Shown here one piece after another: positions 28,749 to 39,600 of a stretch of DNA of 64,000 bases. Source of the DNA: Blautia sp. An249 (GTDB lineage Bacteria; Bacillota; Clostridia; Lachnospirales; Lachnospiraceae); the NCBI RefSeq assembly GCF_002159835.1, contig NZ_NFJL01000002.1, positions 62,001 to 126,000 of the forward strand. The letters are read 5' to 3'. The notes under the pieces were generated by a model that saw only the letters and a list, made by a program, of their open reading frames with translations, was not told the origin of the DNA and searched no databases. Position numbers and translations under genes: made by a program. The stretch's first letter is position 1, and every line of letters begins with the position of its first letter.

Positions 28749-29635
28749 AAGATGGGTTTTCAGGGTACCATCCGGTCATTAATTTTGTTTATTTTGTTTT
28801 TGTAATCGGAATTTCCATGTTTGTGCGGCATCCGGTTTATCTGGGGATCTCCCTGATTACAGCAATTCTTTATCATATATATCTGAAAGGAAGAAAGGCC
28901 CTTCGCTTTACGGGAATGGTTACCGTTCCTGTTTTCCTGCTTTCTGCAATTTTTAATCTGCTGTTTAATCATGAAGGGGCGACCATATTAGCGTATTTTC
29001 CGGACGGCAATCCCCTGACGAAAGAATCCATTTTGTTTGGAATCGCAGCAGGGATTATGATGCTGACGGTTATGAACTGGTTTGCCTGTTTTCATGAGGT
29101 TATGACCTCTGATAAATTTATTTACTTATTCGGCAGGCTGATACCGGGGATTTCCCTTGTATTGTCCATGATTTTACGGTTCATTCCCAAATACGAGATA
29201 CAGATTAAAAAAGTATCCAATGCGCAGAAATGCATTGGAAGAGATGTAAGCGACGGAAATATCAGGGAAAAGGCTATGCATGGAATGAAGATATTATCCA
29301 TCATGGTTACCTGGGCGCTGGAAAATTCTGTGGAGACAGCAGATTCCATGCGCTCCAGAGGATATGGACTGCGGGGAAGAACCAGTTTTTCCATTTACCG
29401 TTTTGATGCCAGAGATAAAATTATGCTGGCAGTTATAAGCATCTCAGGCATGGCCGCAGCCACAGGAGTTCTGACGGGACAGGTATCAAGTCTCTATTAT
29501 CCGGTATTTTCTGTAAATCCTCTGACTGCAGGGACGCTGGTGATCTATGGGGCGTTCTTATTCCTGTGTCTGATGCCGATATTTATTAACCTTTGGGAGG
29601 ACAAAAAATGGGATTATTTACAATCCAGAATTTAA
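28745..29635 (+). CDS. ECF transporter transmembrane component EcfT
   Basis: A 296-residue polytopic membrane protein of the EcfT/CbiQ family. Several hydrophobic helices fill the first 190 residues. The coupling region with two Arg-Gly motifs is seen in SMRSRGYGLRGRTS (about 200-213), the segment that docks on the ATPases; the last two membrane helices follow. It overlaps the lipoprotein gene by four bases and the ATPase gene by 28 bases, so the transporter is translationally coupled. Being encoded with its own ATPases and S component marks a dedicated (group I) ECF transporter. The substrate is most likely cobalamin or another corrinoid, given the riboswitch. Confidence 0.93.
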   Translation: MKDGFSGYHPVINFVYFVFVIGISMFVRHPVYLGISLITAILYHIYLKGRKALRFTGMVTVPVFLLSAIFNLLFNHEGATILAYFPDGNPLTKESILFGIAAGIMMLTVMNWFACFHEVMTSDKFIYLFGRLIPGISLVLSMILRFIPKYEIQIKKVSNAQKCIGRDVSDGNIREKAMHGMKILSIMVTWALENSVETADSMRSRGYGLRGRTSFSIYRFDARDKIMLAVISISGMAAATGVLTGQVSSLYYPVFSVNPLTAGTLVIYGAFLFLCLMPIFINLWEDKKWDYLQSRI

Positions 29636-31272
29636 ATTTTACCTATCCGGGTCAGGAAAAACCGGCTCTGTCCAACATCAGTTTTCAGGTGGAGCCGGGT
29701 GAATTTATCATAATCTGCGGAAAATCAGGATGCGGAAAAACGACGCTTCTGCGGCACTTTAAGACGGCAATGATGCCATACGGATCAAGAGAAGGGAAAG
29801 TCCTGTTTCAGGGCGAGGATCTGGAACAGGTTTCCATAAGAAAACAGGCGTCAGAAATTGGATATGTCCTGCAGAATCCGGATCATCAGATTGTTACGGA
29901 TAAAGTCTGGCATGAGTTGGCATTCGGACTGGAAAATCTGGGATATGAACAGGAAGTCATTCGTCTGCGGGTGGCTGAAATGGCCAGTTATTTCGGAATT
30001 CAGAACTGGTTTTACAAAGGAGTGGAAGAGCTCTCCGGCGGTCAGAAACAGCTTCTGAACCTGGCCTCTGTCATGGCTATGCAGCCGGTGGCCCTGATTC
30101 TGGACGAGCCCACTTCCCAGCTGGATCCCATAGCTGCCGGTGATTTTCTGTCAACGATCAAGAAAATCAACCGGGATCTGGGAACTACCGTAATTATGAT
30201 AGAACATCGGCTGGAAGAAGTTTTTTATCAGGCCGATCGGGTTCTGGTACTGGAGGACGGAAAGAAGCTGTTCTTTGATACGCCCCGGCAGGTAGGAAAA
30301 CAATTAAAAGGAAAAGATTTATTCCTGGCCATGCCGGCGCCTCTTCAAATCTATGAAGGGGTGAAACAGGAAGGAGAATGTCCCCTGACGGTCCGGGAGG
30401 GAAGAAACTGGCTGGGAGAAATCTGTAAAAACCCATCTGTAACAGAAGTCAGAAGAATAGAAAAAGAAGAGTCGGATTTTACGGCAGAACCGGTGATTCG
30501 CTTAAAAGATATTTGGTTTCGGTATGAAAAACAGCTCCCGGATGTGATCCGGGGTCTTACCATGGAAGTTAAGAAGGGAGAATTATACTGTATCCTGGGA
30601 GGAAACGGAACGGGAAAGACCACCACCCTGTCTCTGATCAGCGGAATCTGTAAACCCTACCGGGGGAAAATCTGGATCAAAGGAAAAGAGACAAAGAAAT
30701 ATAAGAGGAATGAACTGTTTCAGGGGATTTTAGCCGCCCTGCCTCAGAATCCCCAGTGTCTCTTTGTAAAAGATACGGTGGAGGAAGATTTGTATGAGAT
30801 CCTGACTCCGGAACAGAAAAAGGATAAGGAAAAACGGATTGAAACCGTGGTAGAGGAAACCCAGATTGGCCATTTGCTGAAAATGCATCCCTATGATTTG
30901 AGCGGAGGAGAACAGCAGAGAGCGGCTCTGGCGAAAGTGCTGCTTCTGAATCCGGAAGTGATTCTGCTGGATGAACCTACCAAAGGAATGGACGGATATT
31001 ATAAAAAGAAACTGGCGGATATTTTCCTGAATCTGAAAAAGAAAGGGATTACCATTCTGATGGTTTCCCATGATATTGAATTCTGCGCTTCCTATGGAGA
31101 CGTCTGTGCAATGTTCTTTGACGGAGGAATCGTAATGGAGCAGGATGCCAGAACCTTTTTTTCCGGAAACAGTTTCTATACAACTGCGGCCAATAAGATG
31201 GCGCGGCAGGTATTCCCTGACGCAGTGACGGTAAAGGATGTGATTGAGTTATGCAGAGCAAACGGAATATAG
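29608..31272 (+). CDS. Fused double ATPase of the ECF transporter (EcfA-EcfA' type)
   Basis: A 554-residue protein carrying two complete ABC ATPase domains. Domain 1: Walker A GKSGCGKT (38-45), signature LSGGQKQ (near 141), Walker B ALILDEPTSQLD. Domain 2: Walker A GGNGTGKT (331-338), signature LSGGEQQRAALAK, Walker B VILLDEPTKGMD. Both sites look competent. Such fused pairs power ECF transporters by driving the T and S subunits. The start at 29608 has GGGAGG at 29595-29600; an in-frame ATG at 29593 has no such site. It overlaps EcfT upstream and the S component downstream by 22 bases. Confidence 0.95.
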   Translation: MGLFTIQNLNFTYPGQEKPALSNISFQVEPGEFIIICGKSGCGKTTLLRHFKTAMMPYGSREGKVLFQGEDLEQVSIRKQASEIGYVLQNPDHQIVTDKVWHELAFGLENLGYEQEVIRLRVAEMASYFGIQNWFYKGVEELSGGQKQLLNLASVMAMQPVALILDEPTSQLDPIAAGDFLSTIKKINRDLGTTVIMIEHRLEEVFYQADRVLVLEDGKKLFFDTPRQVGKQLKGKDLFLAMPAPLQIYEGVKQEGECPLTVREGRNWLGEICKNPSVTEVRRIEKEESDFTAEPVIRLKDIWFRYEKQLPDVIRGLTMEVKKGELYCILGGNGTGKTTTLSLISGICKPYRGKIWIKGKETKKYKRNELFQGILAALPQNPQCLFVKDTVEEDLYEILTPEQKKDKEKRIETVVEETQIGHLLKMHPYDLSGGEQQRAALAKVLLLNPEVILLDEPTKGMDGYYKKKLADIFLNLKKKGITILMVSHDIEFCASYGDVCAMFFDGGIVMEQDARTFFSGNSFYTTAANKMARQVFPDAVTVKDVIELCRANGI

Positions 31273-32591
31273 AGAAACAGGGGCAGGGGGCGGATACCCT
31301 GGTTATGCTGGCCCTTGGAGCAGCTCTCTTGCTTCTGATATGTATAGCAGTTTTGCCCTGGTATTCAATGCCTTCCTTAAAATATTCCGGATTTCCCGAT
31401 AAATTTACAGTCTGGAATCTGGAGCAGTGGACAAAAGGTGTGGAATTTCTGGTGGAACAGGGATTCGAGCTTCAGAGACTTCCCTGGGATGGTCAGTTGG
31501 AAGGGCGGATTTCTTTCGTTATAGGGATTGGCCGGACAGGAGCAGGGATTTTAAGCGCGCTTTTGCTGGCGTTTCTGGTATATGCCTGGAAGTATAAGAA
31601 GAAAGCAGCAGTGCCCGGAAGAATTCTTCTGGCAGGTACCGCCTTATTTTCTGCAGGGATCTTCTGCTGCGGCCAGTATGCCAATGTTCTGTTAAATGCA
31701 GCTGCCGAAAGAGAAATTTCTTTTCGCACGATGACTGTGGACAGCTGCCTTCAGCTTACGCCCTATGCCTATGCACAGTTTCTGATTTCTCTGTTTCTGT
31801 GGGCGTTTTTACCCAGAATGCTGAATACGGAATATGAGAGAAGACCGGAGAATCCGGGGTCTCGCAGTATGAAAAAAGACCGGGGAATCCCGAAAAGGAC
31901 GATGGTCTCTCTCCTGCTGATTGTGGCGGTGATTCCGGCGATTATCTGGTTTGGAATTTTCTTTTTGAATGACAGAAGTTATTATTTTATTTCTCTGTGT
32001 ATTATTTTCGTTTCGATGATCCCGTTTTTTATGATTTTTGAGGGACGGAATCCTCAGGCCAGGGAGATTTTGCTGATTGCAGTGATGTCGGCGATTGCTT
32101 CGGCGGGCCGGGTGGCGTTTTTTATGCTCCCTCATTTTAAGCCGGTAACAGCTATCGTAATTATTACAGGAATGGGACTGGGGGCGGAAGCCGGTTTCCT
32201 GGCAGGAGCCATGTCCGGTTTTGCATCGAATTTCTTCTTCGGTCAGGGTCCCTGGAGTCCCTGGCAGATGTTTTCATACGGAATTATCGGCTTCTTATCC
32301 GGTCTGATATTCCGCAGGACAAGTCTGAATACCAAAAGAAAGAAAATTATGGTATCTGCTTTTGGAGCTTTTTGCGCTGTCTTTATTTACGGCGCCCTCC
32401 TGGACAGCGCTTCTGTGCTGATGACATCTTCGGAACTAAGCCGGGGACGGTTTGCACTGACCTATATAACAGGATTTCCTTTAAATGTAGTTCACGGGAT
32501 CTCTACGTTTGTGTTTTTATACTTTATGGCAGAGCCATTTCTGAAAAAACTGGACAGAGTAAAACAAAAATACGGAATCTTACAGCCCTGA
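31251..32591 (+). CDS. ECF transporter S component with extra N-terminal membrane domain
   Basis: A 446-residue membrane protein. The C-terminal half (about 205-440) looks like an ECF substrate-binding S component: AREILLIAVMSAIASAGRVA, then GFLAGAMSGFASNFFFGQGPW and a last helix before a basic tail. S components usually have about 170-220 residues; here an additional N-terminal part of about 200 residues carries roughly four more helices and an outside loop near 40-85. The extra part might receive the ligand from the lipoprotein or stabilise the complex, which is speculation. Specificity for cobalamin or a corrinoid is inferred from the riboswitch. The start overlaps the ATPase gene; no strong ribosome-binding site is seen, so translation is probably coupled. 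Confidence 0.88.
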   Translation: MQSKRNIEKQGQGADTLVMLALGAALLLLICIAVLPWYSMPSLKYSGFPDKFTVWNLEQWTKGVEFLVEQGFELQRLPWDGQLEGRISFVIGIGRTGAGILSALLLAFLVYAWKYKKKAAVPGRILLAGTALFSAGIFCCGQYANVLLNAAAEREISFRTMTVDSCLQLTPYAYAQFLISLFLWAFLPRMLNTEYERRPENPGSRSMKKDRGIPKRTMVSLLLIVAVIPAIIWFGIFFLNDRSYYFISLCIIFVSMIPFFMIFEGRNPQAREILLIAVMSAIASAGRVAFFMLPHFKPVTAIVIITGMGLGAEAGFLAGAMSGFASNFFFGQGPWSPWQMFSYGIIGFLSGLIFRRTSLNTKRKKIMVSAFGAFCAVFIYGALLDSASVLMTSSELSRGRFALTYITGFPLNVVHGISTFVFLYFMAEPFLKKLDRVKQKYGILQP

Positions 32592-32621
32592 GAACGGGAT
32601 AAAAAAGAAGACAGGAGTTTA

Positions 32622-33431
32622 ATGATACATATGAAAAAAGAATATGACCGCTCAGAAGGGAAAATTGCAGATAAAATATTTCAGTTTCCGGAAGTTTACA
32701 GCAGCATCGGAAGAAACGCTCTGAAGAATAACATCCGTATACGCAGTGTGGATCTGAATCGCATAAGACACATCGAGCCTTTTGCATTTGCAGGCTGTAC
32801 GACCTTGCGGCAGGTAAACTTAAGAAACTGCATCCGCCTTGGAAAAGGCGCTTTTTCTAATTGTGTAAATCTGAAAAGCATTCAGATACCGGAAAGCCTT
32901 ATCGTCATGGAGCCTATGGTATTTTTAAACTGCAAAAGACTTTCAGAAGTCACATTCTGCGGTACTGTCTACGCAGTGGACAAACTGGAAAAAGAGAGTT
33001 TCCTGGGATGCAGCTCTCTGAAAAGAATAAAAATCCCCAGGAAAATAGAGGTGATCGGAGAGCGAGCCTTTTACCGCTGTATGGAGCTGGAAGAAGTGCT
33101 CCTTCCGGTATCTCTAAAAGAAATTAAAAGGGAAGCCTTTTATCAGACCGGTTTAAAAGAACTGGAGCTGCCGGAAGGCCTGAAGAAAATTGGGGACAGC
33201 GCTTTTTTAAAATGCAAACAATTAGAATACGTAAGAATTCCGGATACGGTGGAAGTAATTGAAAAATGGGCTTTCCACGGATGCCCACGGTTAAAGATGC
33301 TGGAAATCCATCAGGATTTAAAGCAGATCGGGCCGTGGATTACCAATAAAAGCTGCACAATTCGCTGTAAAAAAGGAACCAAAACGGAGCAGTATTGTAA
33401 AGAATACGATATTCGATGTGAATATATTTAG
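32622..33431 (+). CDS. Leucine-rich-repeat (BspA/LRR_5-type) protein without signal peptide
   Basis: A 269-residue protein built almost wholly of about eight LRR_5-type repeats with the pattern I..+AF..C..L+.+.+P, for example IGERAFYRCMELEEVLLP and IGDSAFLKCKQLEYVRIP. Most BspA-like proteins are secreted, but this one begins MIHMKKEYDRSE with no hydrophobic segment, so it appears cytoplasmic. An AGGAG site lies four bases before ATG 32622; ATG 32631 is an alternative. It follows the S-component gene by 30 bases without a terminator and may be co-transcribed with the ECF operon. Probable protein-protein interaction role; partner unknown. Confidence 0.85.
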   Translation: MIHMKKEYDRSEGKIADKIFQFPEVYSSIGRNALKNNIRIRSVDLNRIRHIEPFAFAGCTTLRQVNLRNCIRLGKGAFSNCVNLKSIQIPESLIVMEPMVFLNCKRLSEVTFCGTVYAVDKLEKESFLGCSSLKRIKIPRKIEVIGERAFYRCMELEEVLLPVSLKEIKREAFYQTGLKELELPEGLKKIGDSAFLKCKQLEYVRIPDTVEVIEKWAFHGCPRLKMLEIHQDLKQIGPWITNKSCTIRCKKGTKTEQYCKEYDIRCEYI

Positions 33432-33483
33432 CAGAAGCATCAGAAATAAACGAAAAAAATCCCTCTCGATTCTAAATTCCAAT

Positions 33484-33603
33484 AAAAACAAACTAAAATC
33501 ATAAAAAAACCCACGAACCGAACGAAACTCTTCAGAGATAGAAAGAAAACCCACGAAATTAAAAAATAATTCTAAAGAATATTTGGCAGATTTTTTATAA
33601 AAT
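33484..33603 (+). promoter_or_regulatory. Three-box A-tract promoter of the first LamG-GH43 gene
   Basis: The 219-base gap after the LRR gene is AT-rich. Box 1 AAAAACAAACT (33484-33494) and box 2 AAAAAAAC (33503-33510) are separated by eight bases, box 3 AAAACCCACGAA (33546-33557) has its first C 40 bases after that of box 2, and a TAAAAT -10 (33598-33603) starts 48 bases after box 3. The same geometry recurs before 41512 and 63493. AAAACCCACGAA is also present at 33506-33517. No good -35 is seen, suggesting activator dependence. Confidence 0.6.
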
Positions 33604-33630
33604 AGAAGAGACACGTTAAGGAAGGTCAAT

Positions 33631-33654
33631 ATGAAAAAGGAGGGAAAGAATTGA
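33631..33654 (+). CDS. Candidate seven-residue leader peptide overlapping the next start
   Basis: ATG at 33631 follows AAGGAAGG (33618-33625) with good spacing and encodes MKKEGKN, stopping at TGA 33652-33654. The stop overlaps the TTG start of the giant enzyme gene (TTGA), and the peptide's own codons contain the AAAGGAGG site of that gene. This could couple or tune translation, or be chance. Confidence 0.35.
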   Translation: MKKEGKN

Positions 33655-36600
33655 AGAACAAGAAATTTGTTTCCAGATCCATTGCATGGCTGCTGACAGG
33701 TGCTTTAATTTTACCGGGAATGTCCCCGTACACCACAGCGGCTGCAGTAGTGGAAGACTCTCTGGAAGAGACAGAGCTTCTTGAAGATGACGCCAATCTT
33801 CTGAGCGATGACGAAGAGCTTCTGGATGAAGACACAGAGGTCGATTCTGAAGAGGACACAGAGGAAGATCTGGATGAGACCCTGGAAGAACAGCCGGGCG
33901 GTGAAGAGCCTTCAGCCGGTTATTATGAAGAAGGGGAAACAGACAATTCTTCCGAGGAAGCAGGAGTACAGGTATTAAATGCTGATGAAGCTTCTTACCT
34001 GGCTTACTATCCTCTGAAAGAAGATGCAAACGATGCTTCTGAAAACGGACAGAATGCCCAGTTGAAGGGCTCAGGAGCAAACTTTGACAACGGCTACCTT
34101 CAGCTTCCGGGAGGCAGCGCAGGAAGCAGTGCGGCCTATGTACAGCTTCCTACAGGAATGTTTGACAACAAAGAAGCCGTATCTGTTTCTGTCTGGCTGA
34201 AAAATGAAACAGGAAGCGGCAACTATGCCGGAATGTTCTTTGGAACAACGGAGAGTCTGCCGGTGGGATACTGGCTGTTAAATCCGGCAAACCCCGACGG
34301 ATATTATAAATCCGTTGTAACCAACTCAAGAAACACAGGAGCTCCGTACAACACAGAGTATGGATTCTCCGCGACAAATTCTGCCAACGGTATTGTAGGA
34401 CCGAAGACAGATAATGGCTGGCATATGTATACCACGGTTATCAAATCCGGAACCAGCATCGAAGCATACTACGACGATGAATATCTGGGAAGCGTGGACA
34501 TTGATGCGAAAATCAGCGACTGGGGAAGCAACCTGGTATCTTATATCGGTAAATCTTCCTACAACGATCCGTTCTACAAAGGCGGAGTAAAAGAAGTAAA
34601 AGTCTATGACGGAGCCATCGATCAGGCACAGGTAACAGAAAACTACCAGTCTGAAATCCTGAACATGGCGTTAGCTGAGCTGGATCTGGGTGATACCAGT
34701 GCAGTGAAGACAGATTTAACGCTGCCGACAGCTCTGAATAACGGAGTAACCGTAAGCTGGGCTTCTGACAGAGAAGATGTAATTACGGCAGACGGTAAAG
34801 TTACCCGTCAGGATACAGACACTCAGGTAAAATTAACTGCTACTTTAGATCTGAACGGCCAGCAGGTAACAAAGGAATTTACAGTTACCGTTTCCGCAAA
34901 AGATGTGACTGCAGACCTGAATGATGCCAAAGAGGCACTGAATATGTTAAGTGTAACGTCTGAAGATCTGAAACTTCCGGCAGAAGGAATTCTGAATTCC
35001 AAAATCACATGGAAGTCTTCCGATACAGACGTAATGACCGATGACGGTAAGATCGTAAACCGTCCGGCAGTAGGCGAAGGAAACGCAAAAGTGACCTTAA
35101 CCGCTACGATTACCATCGGCAGCCAGTCCGTAACCAAAGACTTCCCTGTAGAAGTTATGGAAGAATTCTACGGCTACATTTACGGTTACATTACAGGCGA
35201 TAATGACAGAGAAGGAAGCCTTCATCTGGCAACCAGCCTGGACGGCAAAGAGTTCGAGGCATTAAACGGAAATGCCGGCGTTCTGTATGCACAGATTCCC
35301 ACCGGCGACGGAACCAAGAACTTAAGCACCGGAATCCGCTTTAACAGCGTTTACTTATTCCGTCAGGCAGATGGAAGCTTCGGCGTGGTAGCTCCTCAGG
35401 GAAAAGATAAGAAATCCGTATATCTTTATGATTCCGAGGATCTGCTTACCTATACAAATTCCCGTTTGCTGAAAACCAATACAGCAGTGGGCGATTTGAC
35501 AGAAGCAGAGTGTACATACGATACTTTAATCGGCGCTTACCGTGTAAACTGGACAAGCGGAGAGAAACAGTATTCCAACATCTCCAGCGATCTGGAGACC
35601 CTTCAGGCGGCTTCCGAATATGAATACACCGCTTTTGAAAATGAAGCGGATTCTATTCCGGAAAATGCGAAAAAAGGTAACTACATCGGCGTTACAAAAG
35701 CAGAATACGAAAAAATCGTAAACCGCTTTGCCGTTGTGGAATATACAGGAACAGTTGCTCCTGCAGCCGTTACCGTAGCCAATGAAAGCGAACTGGAAGA
35801 AGCTCTTCCGGATCATGTGGTAACCCAGTACAGCGACGGCTCCGAATCCTCCATGAACGTGGAATGGGATTTAAGCTCCGCGGATACCAGCGAAGCAGGA
35901 ACTTATACCCTGAAAGGTACTTTAAGCACCTACAGCAATCCGTTAATTGAACAGCGTGCCGATCCCTATATTGTATGGGATGAAGACAGCGGCTATTATT
36001 ACTTTACCGCTTCTTATCCGGCATATAACACAGTTACGAATGGTTATGACCGTCTGGTTTTAAGAAGGGCAGAAACCATTCAGGGTCTGTCTGATGCAGA
36101 AGAGATTACCATCTGGAAAGCGCCGAGCAGCGGAAAGATGGCAAGACACGTATGGGCTCCGGAACTTCATAAGATTAACGGAACCTGGTATATGTTCTTC
36201 GCAGCAGGAAACTCTGACAACGTATGGGCAATCCGTCCTTACGTACTGGTATGCCAGAATTCCGAAGATCCGTTTAACCCGGACAGCTGGGTAAATGGAA
36301 GCGGGGAAGCTGAAATCCATGCAGCTACCAGCCAGGAGTCTGCATACTTTAAGAACATGTCTCTGGATATGACCTACTTTGAACATAATGGACATCATTA
36401 TGTAATCTGGGCGGATATTATCGGACAGTCTGCATTATATATGCAGGAAATCGATCCGGATCAGCCATGGGTCGGACAGGGCAAAGTTATCCTTCTTACC
36501 ACTCCGGAATTCGGATGGGAAAGAGACACCGAACGTGTAAACGAAGGTGCAACGATTATTAAACATGACGGAAAGATCTTCTGCGCATTCTCCGCATCAG

Positions 36601-39600
36601 GAACCGGTCCGGAATACTGTATCGGTATGCTTTACGCGGATGAAGATGCAGATTTAATGGATCCGGCATCCTGGACCAAGATGAACTATCCGTTATTAAC
36701 TTCTTCTGATGTACCGGGAGAATACGGACCGGGACATAACAGCTTTACTGTAGACTCGGAAGGCAATCCGGTATTCGTATACCATGCACGTTCCGAAGAA
36801 TGCTACAACGATCAGTGTGACTGGGCGAACTCTAACTCCCTGTATGATCCCTGCCGTCATGCCAGAGTAAAGAACGTACACTGGAATGAAGAGGGACTTC
36901 CGATTCTGAAAATGAGCGCGGAAGAAGAACTTCCGGAAGATGCAAGAGAAGTAACCATTCAGGTTACTGTTGAAGAATCTGCAGTCAGAGATCTGGCGGA
37001 TGCTGTAATTGCGGAAATTCCGGAATACACAGAAACCGGTTCTCAGATTAAACCGGAAATTAAAGTAACCTACCATGGCGCTGAATTAACAGAAGGAAAA
37101 GATTACGAAGTTTCCTATGGAGAGAACACAGAGCCTGGAACAGGAACTGTTACTATTACTGCAGTTGACGGATCCAACTATAAGGGAAGCCAGACAGCAG
37201 AATTTGTAATCAGCAAGAAAGTAAACGAAATTCTTCATTATGATATGACCATAGAAGACGGAAAACTGGTTGATTCCAGCGATTCCGGCTTAGACGGAAA
37301 CTTAAAATCTTTAACAGAAGACAACCTGAACACCTATAACGGTGTCAGCACTCTGAACCTGGACGGAAACGGCTATGTAGAGCTGCCCAAGGGACTGGTA
37401 ACCGATGAGACAATGACAGTTTCTGTTACTGCAGCAACCACAAAAGCCAATAACCAGTGGCTCTTTACCCTTGGTCAGGACAGCTGGAATTACTCCTTCT
37501 TTACACCGACCAACGGCTCAAAGAACACCAAACTGGCAATCGCTCAGCAGGAACCAACCGACACAACGGGAGCCTGGGCGAAGGAGCAGACCGTTCAGAC
37601 TACCTCTAAGGCAACTGCCGGAAACTACCAGACATATACCGCCGTTTATAATGGAGACAAGATGTATCTGTATGTCAACGGAGTACTGGCAGGAGAAAGT
37701 GCGAAATCCTTCAACCTGACCGACATCGTAGGAGACGGAGACATCCAGGGTTATATCGGAAAATCTCTGTATTCCAGCGACCCGCTTTATGTGGGAAGTG
37801 TTGCACAGGTTACCGTATATGACGGAGCCATGACTGCAGCCCAGGTAAAAGCACAGGCAGAAAGCGTAGACTATGCAGGATACATTGCCGCTGACGTCTA
37901 TGCAGCGATGTTAAACGGAAATGATCCGGCTGCTGTAGAAGCTTCTCTTAACTTCCCGGCTGCTGTAGACGGGGTTGACCTGACCTGGTCTGTAGAAGAA
38001 GGACAGGATGTCATCGGAGAAGACGGTAAAATCAAACCGGCAGAAGAAGATACAACGGTTGACGTAACTGTATCTTACACCTGGAATGGAGAACCGGTAG
38101 AAGAAACTTATGAACTGACAGTCAAAGGCGTACCGGCAGAAGAAATTGCAGATCAGCTGGAAGAAGCCCTGACACTTCCTTACTCCACAGAAGAAGGAAA
38201 AGAAGTTTACGGAAATATCACCCTTCCGGAAACAGTAACCAATGGTTATGCAGAAGCAGCAGTAACCTGGACAACGGACCATCCGGAAATCGTGGACGTG
38301 GAAGCTCATGAAAATGAGGGCGCTTATGCCGACGATCCCACACCGGCAGGTCTGGTTACAAGACCGGAAAAAGACACGGTTGTAACCATGACAGCAGAAA
38401 TCAAAGTAAACGATGAAATTACACGGACCAAGGAATTTACCTTTACAGTAAAAGCCGCTCCGGAAGAAATTCAGGAAAGCGATTACACCGACTATTTCTT
38501 CGCATACTTTATCGGGGAAGGTTATCCTACCGGCGAGCAGATCTACTTTGGTTCTAGCCGCGACGGACTTCACTGGGAAGAATTAAATAACGGAGATCCG
38601 TACCTGACTTCCACACTGGGAGAAAAAGGCGTACGTGATCCATTTATCATGCGTTCCGCAGAAGGCGATAAGTTCTACTTAATTGCCACAGACCTGAAGA
38701 TTAACGGCGGATCCGGATGGACAGCTGCTCAGACAGCAGGAAGCCAGAGCCTGATGGTTTGGGAGTCTACAGACTTAGTAAACTGGGGCGAACAGAGAAT
38801 GGTAGAAGTATCTGCTGAGATTGAAGCAGGATGTACCTGGGCGCCGGAAGCTACCTACGATCCGCAGACAGGCGAGTATGTAGTATACTGGGCTTCCAAA
38901 GTGCCGGATGACAATTACGGCAAACAGAGAATCTACTATGCAAAGACCAGAGATTTCTATACCTTTACAGAGCCGCAGCTCTTTATTGAAAATAGTTTCT
39001 CTACCATTGATACCACCATTTACTATGAGAATGATACCTACTATCGTTACTCAAAGAACGAAGACGGCGGAGCAAAATATATTGTTTCCGACAAGACCGA
39101 TACCCTGCTTCACAGCGAGGCCACGGTAATTGATTCTCCGAGTCTGAAAGCGCAGAAAGGCGTTGAAGGACCGACTATTTTCAAATTCAATGAAGACGAT
39201 GTGGAAGCAAACGGCTACCAGTATTGTCTGTTAATTGACAACAATGGCGGAATTGCTTACTATCCAATGGTAACCAACGATCTGGAAAGCGGAGAATGGA
39301 CCAGATTATCCAGTGATAAATACCAGCTTCCGTCCAGACCGAGACATGGTACTCCAATCCGTATTACGGCAGAAGAGTACGAAAAAGTAGAAGGAGCTAT
39401 GAGCTCTGAAGGTCTGAACTTCCAGAATCAGACAACAGAAGTAACTGCTGAGGCAGCAGAAGATAACACCGTAACAGTTTCCTGGAAAGCCGTAGACAAT
39501 GCTAAGAGCTACGGAATCTACCGTAAGGCAGAAAACGGCGAATTCGAACAGATTGCCGTAGTAGGAAGTGATGTAACTTCTTATACAGATGAAAAAGCAG

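Noticed and set aside
33432..33650. Rho-independent terminator after the LRR gene
   Set aside because: The region is AT-rich with A-tracts, but no GC-rich hairpin followed by T residues is visible.
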